Assembly (NCBI GenBank): GCA_029785685.1
Contig: JAFLZE010000002.1
Span: 71,886-135,885, forward strand
Length of the DNA: 64,000 nucleotides
Source of the DNA: Nitrososphaerota archaeon
GTDB taxonomy: Archaea > Thermoproteota > Nitrososphaeria > Nitrososphaerales > UBA183
Reading direction: 5' to 3'
Part shown: positions 1 through 8,129 of the stretch, piece after piece
Numbering within the stretch: position 1 is the first letter of the stretch
How the letters are laid out: each line of letters starts with the position of its first letter
Translations under genes and position numbers: made by a program
The notes under the pieces: model-generated
The model's input: only the letters and a program-made list of their open reading frames with translations
Told to the model about the DNA's origin: nothing
The model's database searches: none

Positions 1-111
1 GTGCTCGAAGAGAGCTCCAAAATCTACCTTGCCGGCCGGGCTGCGGGCGGAGCCCCTGGGCTGGACGAAGAGGCGCTGAAGAGAACGAGAGAGGCGTACG
101 GACTCGAGTAG
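1..111 (+). CDS. class II aldolase/adducin-family protein, C-terminal fragment
   Basis: The last 36 codons of a gene that begins before the window, ending in TAG at 109-111. The tail (LEESSKIYLAGRAAGG, a short spacer, then EEALKRTREAYG) follows the C-terminal pattern of class II aldolase/adducin enzymes such as fuculose-phosphate aldolase-like proteins, where a helix of the type EE-x-A-K-I-x-L-A-R-x-x-G-G precedes a terminal E-x-L-x-R-x-x-Y-G. The metal site and substrate residues lie outside the window, so the substrate cannot be given. An MFS gene follows closely on the same strand and may be co-transcribed. Confidence 0.5.
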   Translation: MLEESSKIYLAGRAAGGAPGLDEEALKRTREAYGLE

Positions 112-196
112 CCAATCATCGAGCCAGACCGCGGGCACGGGAAAGGCCAGGGCCCTCGTCTTCACCTCTGTCGGGCACTTCGTCAATGACGGCTCG

Positions 197-1357
197 GTGT
201 TCCTCCTCCCTCTGATCGTCGACGTCCTGGGCAAGCTGTACGGGGCGAGTTTCGTCGAGGTTTCCATCCTGTTGTCTCTATTCTACCTGAGTTCTGGAGC
301 GTCCAGCGTCCTGGTCGGCAGGACGGCAGACAGGACAGGAGAGACGGGAAAACTCATGGCGGCGGGGATAGGATTCCTTGGGGCTGGACTGATAGGATTC
401 TACGCCGCGATGATCTATCTTGGAGGCGGAGACCTCTTCGGCGCCGCCATGGCCTGCGACCTGGCGATGGGGTTTGGGAGTTCATTCTACCATCCCCTGG
501 GAGGGAGCATCCTGCAGTCGTCCTTCGGTCGCGAGTCGTCCGGACGGGCCCTAGGCCTTAACGGAGGGATGGGGAGTGTTGGGCGGACCCTTTACCCAAC
601 ACTTTACGTTGTTGCCGCCGCCGCGTTTACGGTCCCTGGCTCGATGGCTTTCTTCGGGCTCTTCGGAATCGCGGCCGCGATGTTGATATGGGCGGGGCTG
701 GGGTCGGCGAAAGGCCGCAGGCCAAAGGTAGGCCGGAACGTGCTGTCTGTCCGCGGCGCCCTTACGGGGCCGATGCTGATGCTGGTGGCAGTGTCCTTCG
801 TGAGATTTGCAGCGCTCGGAGGAATCGCAGCCTACATCCCGACTTTCCTCACGCAGGAGAGAGGCCTCGGTCTGGGCGCCTCCCTGGGGCTGACCATGTC
901 CGTGCTCTATGCTTCTGCCATCGTCGGCCAGCCCATCTTCGGCCGCCTGGTCGACCGGTTCGACGGCCGTCTTGTCCTGGCCGTCACTGCGGTGGGGGCG
1001 TCAGCTTCGATGGTGGGATACGTCAACACAGGCGGATTCGTGAGCATAGTCATGCTCTCTCTTTTTGGCTTCTTCGCCTACACCGGGTTTCCGCTACTGA
1101 TGTCCCTCGCGGCGGATTACGCACCGGAGAACGGCTCGACGCTAAGCAACTCGCTGGTGTGGGGGGTGGGGGCGACTGGAGGGAATGCCGTCGGTCCCCT
1201 CATAATCAACGCGCTCATTCTGGACAGCTATGGGAGGCTCGGCCTTTCGTTCGAATACATGGCCGCCCTGGCAGTGGCTTCGGCCGTGGGTGCGTACCTC
1301 ATACCCAGACCGGCTGCAGGGAAGGTCGAGGCTCCGCCTCGACCGCCCCAGGGCTGA
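197..1357 (+). CDS. MFS transporter (start codon unclear)
   Basis: A major facilitator superfamily carrier with about 12 membrane segments. The loop after TM2 carries GRTADRTGETGK and the later half GRLVDRFDG, both MFS loop-2-type motifs. GTG at 197 is the first ATG/GTG/TTG in the frame, but the family-like N-terminus is encoded upstream: codons 158-196 read VFTSVGHFVNDGS, matching the start of TM1 in related carriers. The frame is open back to 80 without any canonical start, so the true gene begins earlier with an unusual codon or carries an indel. It follows the aldolase remnant; the substrate is unknown. Confidence 0.8.
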   Translation: MFLLPLIVDVLGKLYGASFVEVSILLSLFYLSSGASSVLVGRTADRTGETGKLMAAGIGFLGAGLIGFYAAMIYLGGGDLFGAAMACDLAMGFGSSFYHPLGGSILQSSFGRESSGRALGLNGGMGSVGRTLYPTLYVVAAAAFTVPGSMAFFGLFGIAAAMLIWAGLGSAKGRRPKVGRNVLSVRGALTGPMLMLVAVSFVRFAALGGIAAYIPTFLTQERGLGLGASLGLTMSVLYASAIVGQPIFGRLVDRFDGRLVLAVTAVGASASMVGYVNTGGFVSIVMLSLFGFFAYTGFPLLMSLAADYAPENGSTLSNSLVWGVGATGGNAVGPLIINALILDSYGRLGLSFEYMAALAVASAVGAYLIPRPAAGKVEAPPRPPQG

Positions 1358-1400
1358 GACGGCCGTGACTCCTCCTCTGGCCAGACTCCAACGCCAGAGG

Positions 1401-1874
1401 TCACACGGCCAGATATCGTCTTCGGATGAAAGGCGCTACGGAGCTCCCGTATCTCTGCCTCAGTTCGTCTGGGAGGAACCTATATGCCCTTATCTTCCTT
1501 CTGCAGCGATAACTCCCGCAACTGCACGCCATCATGAACCCCGCCCAGTCGACATCTGTGGAGTAGTCGAACGTGAGCTCCTCTCCACTCTTCACGTCTC
1601 TCCCCGCGATGATGGAGAGTCCTGACATGACGCAATTTGGGTCGCACGAGTGGTTGATGTACCACCCCACGCTATTTCTCCTGGGGACTACGTATCTGTC
1701 ATAGTCTACCTGGATGGCGTAGGGCCAGAGTTCCTTTGGGATGTCCCAGACCCACTTCGGAGCCCCCCTGAAGGTCGCGATGGCCGTCGAGCGTGCAATA
1801 CGCCCCGCCGCGAACACGCCTCTACCTTTTGGTCCGGCGTCCCCCACCCTGACTGGAACCCCGCTGGAGGTCAC
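1401..1874 (-). CDS. SET-domain lysine methyltransferase
   Basis: A compact 157-residue SET protein, predicted to transfer a methyl group from S-adenosylmethionine to protein lysine. The core motifs are present in order: GRGVFA (18-23), NHSCDPNC (74-81, the pseudoknot and cofactor motif), GEELTFDYS (97-105, with the catalytic-type Tyr at 104) and a post-SET cysteine cluster CSCGSYRC (117-124) that together with C81 could bind zinc. It has no other domain. Its ATG overlaps the stop of the upstream MFS gene by 4 nt, so the two are translated as a pair. Archaeal SET proteins are known to methylate chromatin-type proteins; the substrate here is not evident. Confidence 0.88.
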   Translation of the reverse strand: MTSSGVPVRVGDAGPKGRGVFAAGRIARSTAIATFRGAPKWVWDIPKELWPYAIQVDYDRYVVPRRNSVGWYINHSCDPNCVMSGLSIIAGRDVKSGEELTFDYSTDVDWAGFMMACSCGSYRCRRKIRAYRFLPDELRQRYGSSVAPFIRRRYLAV

Positions 1875-3124
1875 TTTGCTTTTTCCCTGCTCGCTGTGGG
1901 GTGTTCCGGAAGATACCTGAACATAAGGGCAACGCAGACCACTGTTCCTACCAGGCTAGCGGCGATTGGAGCCTCATAACCGAGGTACTGGTAGAGGAAG
2001 CCGCCGACTATGGGCGCAGGGAAGGCGACCAGGCCCCTGAAAGCAGCCACCTTCCCTCCTACCCCTCCACGCGTCTTTGGAGGAGAGTGCGTCATAAGGA
2101 GGGAGGAAACACCAGGGACCCACGTCGTGACCGAGACCCCGAAGACCACGGATGACGCCAAGAACTCTGGGAGAGAGTTGGAGATGGCCCATCCCGCCAT
2201 CAGCAAGGTCCCCAGCAACTCCGAGAGCATTAGAGTCCTCTTTGGCCCGAGCCTGATTAGAATCCTCGTGGCAGGATATTGGGAAGCGAGCATCGCGAGG
2301 TACCATACAGCAACCAGCAGGCCGACATCGGAAGCGGTGAAGTGAAACCGGTCCTCGGCCATCGCATAGATTATGTTTGAGCTGATTCCGAAGGCGAACG
2401 CGTCCATTGCCAGGGCCCCGAAGTACCCCCAAGACGACTTGGGGAACGTGAACGCCTCTCTAAGTGAGAACGTTGAGCCTTGGACAGGCTCGGCCGTGAC
2501 TATGTGTCTGGTCTCAGCGAGCCCTCTCCAGTAAAGATACAGGTCCAGGGATTCGAGAGTCGCGGCCACTGTGAAGATCAATAGATAGCCATACGTCTCT
2601 GCCAGCGCCCCCGCCAGGTAAGGGAAGACAACTCCCGGCACCGTGCCCATGAAGAAAATCAGACTATAGGCAACGTCCATCTGGCGCGAATCCAGACCGA
2701 CCGATTCGGCTACCATTGCCTGCGACGCAGGGCTTCCGAGGATGGAGACACCATACAGGACGAACGCTGAGAGGACCAGATAGCCGTCGCGCGAAAGCGC
2801 CGCCCCCATGAAGCAGACCATAGAGGCGATTGTTGTGACACTTCCGAGGAGGATGGCCTGCCTCCGGCTATGCAGGTCGGAGTAATGCCCCGCAAGCGGC
2901 TGTACAAAAGTTGCCGCCACCCCGGAGAACCTGTTGCCCAGAGCCTGGAGCACACCCAAAGCGGCCACGCCAAAGCCAAGGGTCCCTGGGAAGAGTTGGA
3001 GGGCGACGTTGAGCATCCCGATGTAGACGCCGGAAATCAGACCTGTGATGGCAATCGCCCTGATGTTCCTGTTCACCAGAAGTGAGCGAGACAAGCTTAG
3101 GATTCCTCGCTCGCGCCCAGTCAT
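1871..3124 (-). CDS. MFS transporter
   Basis: A 417-residue carrier with about 12 hydrophobic helices. The loop-2 motif reads GHYSDLHSRRQA, and a central charged loop falls near residues 190-215. This is the usual MFS length. It starts at ATG 3124, with a TATA-like box 26 nt upstream. The stop overlaps the SET-domain methyltransferase start (ATGA), implying a two-gene operon. Nothing in the sequence fixes the substrate. The link with a protein methyltransferase is unusual and may be only positional. Confidence 0.82.
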   Translation of the reverse strand: MTGRERGILSLSRSLLVNRNIRAIAITGLISGVYIGMLNVALQLFPGTLGFGVAALGVLQALGNRFSGVAATFVQPLAGHYSDLHSRRQAILLGSVTTIASMVCFMGAALSRDGYLVLSAFVLYGVSILGSPASQAMVAESVGLDSRQMDVAYSLIFFMGTVPGVVFPYLAGALAETYGYLLIFTVAATLESLDLYLYWRGLAETRHIVTAEPVQGSTFSLREAFTFPKSSWGYFGALAMDAFAFGISSNIIYAMAEDRFHFTASDVGLLVAVWYLAMLASQYPATRILIRLGPKRTLMLSELLGTLLMAGWAISNSLPEFLASSVVFGVSVTTWVPGVSSLLMTHSPPKTRGGVGGKVAAFRGLVAFPAPIVGGFLYQYLGYEAPIAASLVGTVVCVALMFRYLPEHPTASREKAK

Positions 3125-3146
3125 GCCGGCCGCCTCCGTACAGTCC

Positions 3147-3154
3147 GTTAAATG
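3147..3154 (-). promoter_or_regulatory. TATA-like box for the MFS-SET operon
   Basis: CATTTAAC on the minus strand, centred 26 nt before the ATG at 3124. This spacing predicts transcription starting at the A of the start codon (leaderless). Confidence 0.5.
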
Positions 3155-3257
3155 AACTGGACCCTACTGCAGATGATCGAGAGTACCTCGCATCCGCACA
3201 GCGCGGCAGCGAGGGCTTCGATATGCTTAACCTCGCCAGTAGGCCTTCCACTCAGGC

Positions 3258-3998
3258 TTGGCCGCTATAGATGATGGGCGCTCGCAGGCCAGACGGGCTC
3301 GGGCCCTCTTCTTCGTTACCTTGTTCTGCATCGCCCTCTATGTCGTCTTGGATGCGGTTGCCCAGTCTCTGCCTCCGCACTACAGTCCCATCGGCCAGGC
3401 AGAGAGCGACCTCGCCGTAGGACCTTACGGGTACCTCATGACCCTGAACTTTGTCAACCGGGGGGCGCTCTCCCTCTGTTTCCTCTTCGCCCTCGCCTTA
3501 ACGGCGAACAGCTCCGACACGACTGGCCCACGGTTTAGGCGCGGAGGGTACCTCTTTTCGGCCTGGGCGATAGGGTCGCTCTTGCTCGCAGCATTCCCGA
3601 CGGATGTCCCGCCAGCTCCTATCTCGGTGGATGGCGCTGTGCATCTGCTGGTGGCCGTAGTAGCCTTCGCCTCAGGCGCTGCTGGAGTGCTCTATATCTC
3701 CCTCGGGATGGAAGGCAACAGAGAGCTCACTCGAGCGGCGGGATGGGCCCTCCCTCTTGCATACCTGTCGGTCGCGCTTTGCGCGATTGAGCTCGTCGGT
3801 CCCTTCCTGATACCCCACTTGTTCGCCCGTTATGGAGGGCTGACAGAACGGGCGTTCCTGGGGTCGGTCCTCGTCTGGACCGGGGGAGTATCGGTGAAGA
3901 TGCTCACCGGAGGAGAGGTGCAGGTAGAGCCAAGCTCGGTCGGCCGAGATGCAGGAATTTCCTCCAACTATATATCTGGCCACCGAAGAGTGGTCTAG
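3258..3998 (+). CDS. DUF998-family integral membrane protein
   Basis: A 246-residue membrane protein with about six helices. The first periplasmic segment has YSPIGQAESDLAVGPYGYLM (YSPI-x-x-x-x-SDL-x-x-G-x-x-x-x-M type), and LLAAFPTD is followed by a His-containing helix; both are DUF998 hallmarks. The function of the family is not established. The start is TTG 3258. The C-terminus is less certain because the frame runs through the TATA box of dph2 and ends only 22 nt before the dph2 start, so the last approximately 20 residues are atypical but apparently translated. Confidence 0.72.
   Translation: MAAIDDGRSQARRARALFFVTLFCIALYVVLDAVAQSLPPHYSPIGQAESDLAVGPYGYLMTLNFVNRGALSLCFLFALALTANSSDTTGPRFRRGGYLFSAWAIGSLLLAAFPTDVPPAPISVDGAVHLLVAVVAFASGAAGVLYISLGMEGNRELTRAAGWALPLAYLSVALCAIELVGPFLIPHLFARYGGLTERAFLGSVLVWTGGVSVKMLTGGEVQVEPSSVGRDAGISSNYISGHRRVV
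3969..3975 (+). promoter_or_regulatory. TATA box for dph2
   Basis: TATATAT, about 49 nt before ATG 4021. It would give an mRNA with a leader of roughly 20 nt that contains a GAGGT Shine-Dalgarno-like sequence at 4004-4008, spaced 12 nt from the ATG. This favours 4021 over an in-frame ATG at 3949, which lies upstream of the TATA box. Confidence 0.6.
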
Positions 3999-4020
3999 AA
4001 ACCGAGGTAACTTTTGGCTC

Positions 4021-5052
4021 ATGACAGTCAAGATAGACGAACGCGTGGTGTTCGAGATCATAGAAACGAAGAAACCGAAGGTTGTGCTAGTCAACGCGCC
4101 GGGAGGGCTGCTGAGGCAGACGAAGGAGCTGATGGAGCGTGTGAAGGAGAGGTACGGAGTGACTGCAATAATGTCAGGGGACAGCTGCTTTGGGATTTGT
4201 GATACCGTCGATGACGACGCCGAGAGGTTGCAGGCCGACCTTGCCCTGCATATCGGACACAACGCGGCCGTCAAGGCGGTGGGAGACTACACATATCTGA
4301 TTGACGCGGTTGACGACGTGGAGTTTGGGGATGTGATTGAAACCGCGGCGAAAGCCCTTGCCCCCTACAAGCGGATTGGACTCGCGACGTTCAGCCAGCA
4401 CCTCCACCAGCTCGGCCCGGCTAAAGAGAAGTTGGAGGCAAAGGGATTCCAGGTCGTGGTCGGCAGGAGGAACAACCTGATGCTCGAAGGCCAGGTGTTC
4501 GGCTGCGATTTCTCCACGCCTTTCCCCACGCGGGGCAAAGTGGACGCCTTCGCCTTCCTGGGGGAGAGCGAATTCCACGCCGTAGGGCTCGCACTGGCCA
4601 CCGGGAAGCCCACGTTCATGCTTGACCCCTACATGAATGAAGTGACCGACATGCAAGCGGCAGCGGCCGAGAGGAGGAAGCGGGCCATACTCGCGGTCTA
4701 CAAGGCCAGGGACGCTCGGGTGTTCGGCGTAATCACAGGGCTGAAGGAAGGTCAGAAGATGCTTGGAAGAAGTAACTGGATAGCAAAGCGCCTCGAGATG
4801 AACGGGAGGAAAGTGGTTAGGCTGGCCATGAGGGACGTCACCGCGGAACGGCTTGCCCCCCACAGGGAGATTGAGGCGTTCGTCCAGACCGCCTGCCCCA
4901 GGATATCGGTCGACGGGTTTACCTTCGACAGACCGGTGTTATCCATCCCCCAGGCGGACGCATTAGTCGCACTTATTGAGGGGAGGGAACCGGGGGAGTT
5001 CCTTGAACGCGCGAAATGGATCGAACTCACAGTGGGGCTCATAAAGAAATGA
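4021..5052 (+). CDS. dph2: diphthamide synthase subunit Dph2 (2-(3-amino-3-carboxypropyl)histidine synthase)
   Basis: Catalyses the first step of diphthamide synthesis, moving the 3-amino-3-carboxypropyl group of S-adenosylmethionine onto a histidine of translation factor aEF2, using a non-classical radical-SAM [4Fe-4S] cluster. The cluster-type cysteines are visible in the three repeat domains: SGDSCFGIC (C56/C60), FGCDFSTPF (C162) and QTACPRIS (C292). Length (343 residues) is normal for the archaeal homodimeric enzyme. ATG 4021 was chosen from promoter and ribosome-site position. The csl4 start overlaps its stop (ATGA), opening the dph2-csl4 operon with RNA polymerase genes close behind. 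Confidence 0.95.
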   Translation: MTVKIDERVVFEIIETKKPKVVLVNAPGGLLRQTKELMERVKERYGVTAIMSGDSCFGICDTVDDDAERLQADLALHIGHNAAVKAVGDYTYLIDAVDDVEFGDVIETAAKALAPYKRIGLATFSQHLHQLGPAKEKLEAKGFQVVVGRRNNLMLEGQVFGCDFSTPFPTRGKVDAFAFLGESEFHAVGLALATGKPTFMLDPYMNEVTDMQAAAAERRKRAILAVYKARDARVFGVITGLKEGQKMLGRSNWIAKRLEMNGRKVVRLAMRDVTAERLAPHREIEAFVQTACPRISVDGFTFDRPVLSIPQADALVALIEGREPGEFLERAKWIELTVGLIKK

Positions 5053-5627
5053 AAGAGCGAAAGAAGGCGCCGTTGGCCCTCCCCGGAGATAAGCTTGCGG
5101 TGTCAGAAGAGTTCCTCCCCGGTATGCACACCTACGACGCCTCCGGACTGATCAGAGCTCTGAGGGCGGGCTCGGTGGTGAGAGATATGAAGAACATGGA
5201 GATCTCAGTGCAGCCCGCTGCGGAGCCCGAGCTGTTCCGCGTCGACGACTGGGTCACAGGCCAAGTCGAGGGGTCTCAGGCAAACTCCGCGAACGTCCAT
5301 ATCTTCTTCCTCAATGGAAAACCTACCTACAAAGACTTCTCTGGCATGCTTTCGCTGAGAAGCCTCTCGGGAGGAGGGAGGGGGGCGAGAAGGACCACCC
5401 CAGTCAAACCCGGGGACATCGTCAGGTGTCGGGTATTCAGCCTGGTTAATGGGATAATCCATCTGACCATAGACGAGCCCGACATGGGGGTAGTAGCTGC
5501 ACTGTGCGGGAGCTGTGGAAGGCACCTTCTCAAGGGGAACGCGACCAAGCTGAAGTGTGACGAGTGTGGCAATGTGGAGGAGAGGAAGCTGGCCAGGGAT
5601 TTCGGGACCACCCCCATAGAGCCGTAG
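5049..5627 (+). CDS. csl4: archaeal exosome cap subunit Csl4
   Basis: RNA-binding cap component of the archaeal exosome, which degrades and tails RNA together with Rrp41/Rrp42. It has an N-terminal beta domain (GDKLAVSEEFLPG), a central S1-like OB fold (KPGDIVRCRVFSLVNGIIHLTI) interrupted by a glycine-rich loop (SGGGRGAR), and a C-terminal zinc ribbon with CGSCG near residue 154 and CDECG near residue 171. 192 residues is the usual size. Its ATG lies within the dph2 stop, indicating coupling. The S1 loop insertion is somewhat longer than in typical members. Confidence 0.93.
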   Translation: MKERKKAPLALPGDKLAVSEEFLPGMHTYDASGLIRALRAGSVVRDMKNMEISVQPAAEPELFRVDDWVTGQVEGSQANSANVHIFFLNGKPTYKDFSGMLSLRSLSGGGRGARRTTPVKPGDIVRCRVFSLVNGIIHLTIDEPDMGVVAALCGSCGRHLLKGNATKLKCDECGNVEERKLARDFGTTPIEP

Positions 5628-5665
5628 CCTGGGGCGCGGCATATTGCTTGAGACGCTGCTATCTG

Positions 5666-5672
5666 TTTAATA
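5666..5672 (+). promoter_or_regulatory. TATA-like box for rpoL-tfs
   Basis: TTTAATA, 31-37 nt before the rpoL ATG at 5703. It lies in the 75-nt gap after csl4, so rpoL and tfs can be transcribed independently of dph2-csl4. Confidence 0.5.
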
Positions 5673-5702
5673 ACAAGAAGTCGAGGGGCGGTCAGGCAAA
5701 AT

Positions 5703-5990
5703 ATGCAGGTCCAGACCACGAGTGAAGACGAAAAGGGCCTTACGGTGGAGATTACCGGGGAAGACTATTCACTAGCCGAAATCGTGCATCACGAACTGCT
5801 AGAGGAGAAGAGCGTCACCTTTGCGGGAGTGCTCCCGCCCCACCCCCTGATCAAGAAGCTCGTGTTGAAGGTCAGATCACAACGGGTAAAGCCCGAAAAG
5901 GCCTTCGCCAACAGTGTCGACAGGGCCATGGAGACCACCAAAGAGCTCTACGACGGGGTAAAGAAAGCGCTCAGTGGTGGGTCAAGCTGA
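5703..5990 (+). CDS. rpoL: RNA polymerase subunit L (Rpb11-like)
   Basis: A 95-residue subunit of archaeal RNA polymerase that pairs with RpoD in the assembly platform. The diagnostic Rpb11/RpoL stretch is H-x-E-L-L-E-E-x-S-V-T-F-A-G-V near residues 34-48, followed by PPHPLIKKLVLKV and a C-terminal helix. The ATG is preceded by a suitable TATA box. The stop TGA at 5988-5990 overlaps the presumed CTG start of the transcription factor gene, so the two are probably co-translated. Confidence 0.93.
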   Translation: MQVQTTSEDEKGLTVEITGEDYSLAEIVHHELLEEKSVTFAGVLPPHPLIKKLVLKVRSQRVKPEKAFANSVDRAMETTKELYDGVKKALSGGSS

Positions 5991-6331
5991 AGTTCTGCCC
6001 AAAGTGTGGGACACGGCTCAAGCTGAAGCAAGTGAAAGGAGCCCGGGAGGTATCAGTCACCTACGCCTGCGACAACTGTGGATACTCTAAGAAAGAGGCG
6101 AACGCCCTGGTCCAGAAGACTGAGGAAGAGCTCTCCAACACCCCGCAGATTAAGGTGGTCGGGGAGAAAGAGGAGAAGCTCAATTCACTCCCGACGACAA
6201 AGATTGAGTGCCCCAAGTGCAGCCACAACGAGGCGTTCTGGTGGTTCCTACAGACGAGGAGTGGTGACGAACCACCTACGCAGTTCTACAGGTGTGTCAA
6301 GTGCAACCACACCTGGCGATCGTATAGCTAG
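5987..6331 (+). CDS. tfs: transcription factor S (TFS; TFIIS-like), probable CTG start
   Basis: Stimulates cleavage of back-tracked transcripts by RNA polymerase. It has two zinc ribbons: N-terminal KFCPKCGTRL plus CDNCGYS, and C-terminal CPKCSHNEAFWW ... CVKCNHTW, which contains the RSGDEPPTQFYRC loop with the catalytic Asp-Glu pair. The first canonical start in frame (GTG 6032) would delete the CPKCG half of the first ribbon. The codon giving the family N-terminus M-K-F-C-P-K-C-G is CTG 5987, placed in a CTGA overlap with the rpoL stop. From there the product is 114 residues, the normal length. The gene identity is certain; the start is an inference. Confidence 0.92.
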   Translation: MKFCPKCGTRLKLKQVKGAREVSVTYACDNCGYSKKEANALVQKTEEELSNTPQIKVVGEKEEKLNSLPTTKIECPKCSHNEAFWWFLQTRSGDEPPTQFYRCVKCNHTWRSYS

Positions 6332-6350
6332 CCTGCTCGCAAGATCAATG

Positions 6351-6908
6351 TTAGACATCGTCTCTGGTGGTGACTTCTATCGCATCTCCACCCGCTACCA
6401 AGATATCCGCGCTGGCGGCGGGAATCGACGCCACGTCCTCGGGCTCGAACGGGCCGTAGCGCCTCAAGTCCAGCCCCACCAGCTCGTTGACGTGTTTCAC
6501 GAACCTCACTGTGATGCTTCTCTGGTTCTCAGTCATGTGAGCGAACTCTACGAATGATGGCTGGCCCGCCGAGATCGCCTCCACCAACGTCTGGAACCGC
6601 CTCTCGAATTTCTGCTCGGCAGAGCATACATACCTTTCTTCTGGGAGCAACTGCAGGACGGCGCCCTGCTGCATTGCCTTCTCCCTCCTAATCTGTAGGA
6701 GTTGCCTGATCATCGATTCAATCATCCTCTCCTGGACGGCGGCCAGGCGGACGACCACGTCAGACGCCCCTGCCGCTACGGATCTCTTCAGCCTCTGGCT
6801 GTATGCTGATATGCCCGCGTAGAAGTCGGATGGAAGCTGGAGCAGTATCTCGGATTGTGTCTCCAACTCGAGTCTACGCTTCAGATGTTCAAGCGTCGCT
6901 TCAGGCAT
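6351..6908 (-). CDS. GINS complex subunit (Gins15/51-type)
   Basis: Part of the archaeal replicative CMG-like helicase (GINS with MCM and the GAN/RecJ-like nuclease). The helical A domain fills residues 1-120, and the C-terminal B domain ends with YGPFEPEDVASIPAASADIL (about residues 148-167), the Gins15/Sld5-type consensus for a small beta domain that bears on MCM. It starts at ATG 6908, directly after the priS stop at 6909, with no gap, so the two are co-expressed. The GINS-primase pairing is a conserved archaeal arrangement that supports the call despite low sequence conservation in the helical part. Confidence 0.82.
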   Translation of the reverse strand: MPEATLEHLKRRLELETQSEILLQLPSDFYAGISAYSQRLKRSVAAGASDVVVRLAAVQERMIESMIRQLLQIRREKAMQQGAVLQLLPEERYVCSAEQKFERRFQTLVEAISAGQPSFVEFAHMTENQRSITVRFVKHVNELVGLDLRRYGPFEPEDVASIPAASADILVAGGDAIEVTTRDDV

Positions 6909-7994
6909 TCAAACCACTTCGCCTAGGCCCTTCGTCAGGATTTGTACCGCTGCGAAGGTGGGCAGCTCAACTGTAACTGACTTGTACGGGCCAAAGTCCC
7001 TGTGCCTAGCCCTGAATTGGGGGTAAAAAGACACTGCGACGTTCACCGCCTTAGCAGTCAGGACGAAAGGGTCCTCCTGGGGGTCGAACCTATCCATGGA
7101 TGTCACCCTCGTCTTGGACATCCCCGTTGTCCCGTGCAGCGTTCCTGCGAGCCTGAATACTCGGTGGATGTCTGTGGTCACCGAAGAATCAACCAGGGCG
7201 CGCTGGGAGGTGATTGCCTCAGAGACCAGCTTCTGCAAGGTGCCGCCGTAGTCTTCCCTACGTTCTTCAGTGTACCTAGCTATGCGCCTGGCCCACCCCG
7301 CACCGACGGCGCCAGTCTGTGGCCTGCGCCTGAGAGTCGAAGCGATGCTTTGGCTGAGCGGGAGAGAGGACCCACGGACGTATTCTGCTATCTCGCCGCG
7401 GCCGAGTTGATCCAGCTGTTCAAACCTGCCGTCATACACATGGAGGTGATATCCTCTGTTGCCTGAGAAGTAGACCCTGATTGCTTCGCGCTCAACTCCA
7501 AAGTCCTCTGTAAGGAAGCCGACCACCTTCATGGTGTGTTCTCTAGCCGCGTCCAGGCATGCCTCGCAGGTCCCGTGAAACTCCGCAGTCGGCCCCCCAC
7601 ACTTCGAGCATTTGGCAGGCCTGGGGAGCTTCCCCGACGCGTAGCACTTCTCGCAGTACCAGAGGTCGTGCCCCCTCTTGCAAGGGGTAGGGACATCGGT
7701 GGCATCGATGTCGAAGATTAGTTCGGCGCCCAGCCACCCTTTCTCGTCAATTGGACTGGCGGGGCGCTCATAGCGGGCGTTGGAACAATACACAGACGAC
7801 GGCGACTGTCTCAGAATCTCAGCGACCGCCTCCCCTTCGTTCTTGAACGACAGGTGGCGGACCATCCCGCCGCCGAATGGGATGTACCCAAACTCCCTTC
7901 TCCCGATCTCAGCCGGGAACTCTATTGCGCCGGCCCCACGGAAGTAGTACTCTTTGTAGGCTGACCTGAGGAAGCTTTTCGTGGGCTCGTTCAT
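6909..7994 (-). CDS. priS: DNA primase small (catalytic) subunit PriS
   Basis: Catalytic subunit of the archaeal-eukaryotic primase. The catalytic acidic pair is in ELIFDIDATD (D95 and D97). The zinc knuckle contains C105, H109, C114 and C117. FSGNRGYHLHV (177-187) supplies the nucleotide-binding SGxRGxHxxV motif. A second set of cysteine pairs, CSKC (129-132) and CEAC (143-146), follows the knuckle and suggests an extra zinc ribbon. It is 361 residues with an ATG start; TTATC-type sequence about 31 nt upstream serves as promoter. The PriL subunit is not in the window. Confidence 0.94.
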   Translation of the reverse strand: MNEPTKSFLRSAYKEYYFRGAGAIEFPAEIGRREFGYIPFGGGMVRHLSFKNEGEAVAEILRQSPSSVYCSNARYERPASPIDEKGWLGAELIFDIDATDVPTPCKRGHDLWYCEKCYASGKLPRPAKCSKCGGPTAEFHGTCEACLDAAREHTMKVVGFLTEDFGVEREAIRVYFSGNRGYHLHVYDGRFEQLDQLGRGEIAEYVRGSSLPLSQSIASTLRRRPQTGAVGAGWARRIARYTEERREDYGGTLQKLVSEAITSQRALVDSSVTTDIHRVFRLAGTLHGTTGMSKTRVTSMDRFDPQEDPFVLTAKAVNVAVSFYPQFRARHRDFGPYKSVTVELPTFAAVQILTKGLGEVV

Positions 7995-8021
7995 CTTGGC
8001 ATTGTCACCTCAGACCCGGGA

Positions 8022-8028
8022 GATAAGA
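8022..8028 (-). promoter_or_regulatory. TATA-like box for priS-GINS
   Basis: CTTATCT on the minus strand, about 31 nt before the priS ATG at 7994. It is a weak match, supported mainly by its position. Confidence 0.35.
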
Positions 8029-8129
8029 ACCCTGAGCCTTTCCCTCGAATTGAACCGGTGAGCGCCCCCAGCCTCGGAGAGCCTGCCGCCTAGGAGCGAA
8101 GCCTGCCAGGTCTGATTCGATTGCCTGAA

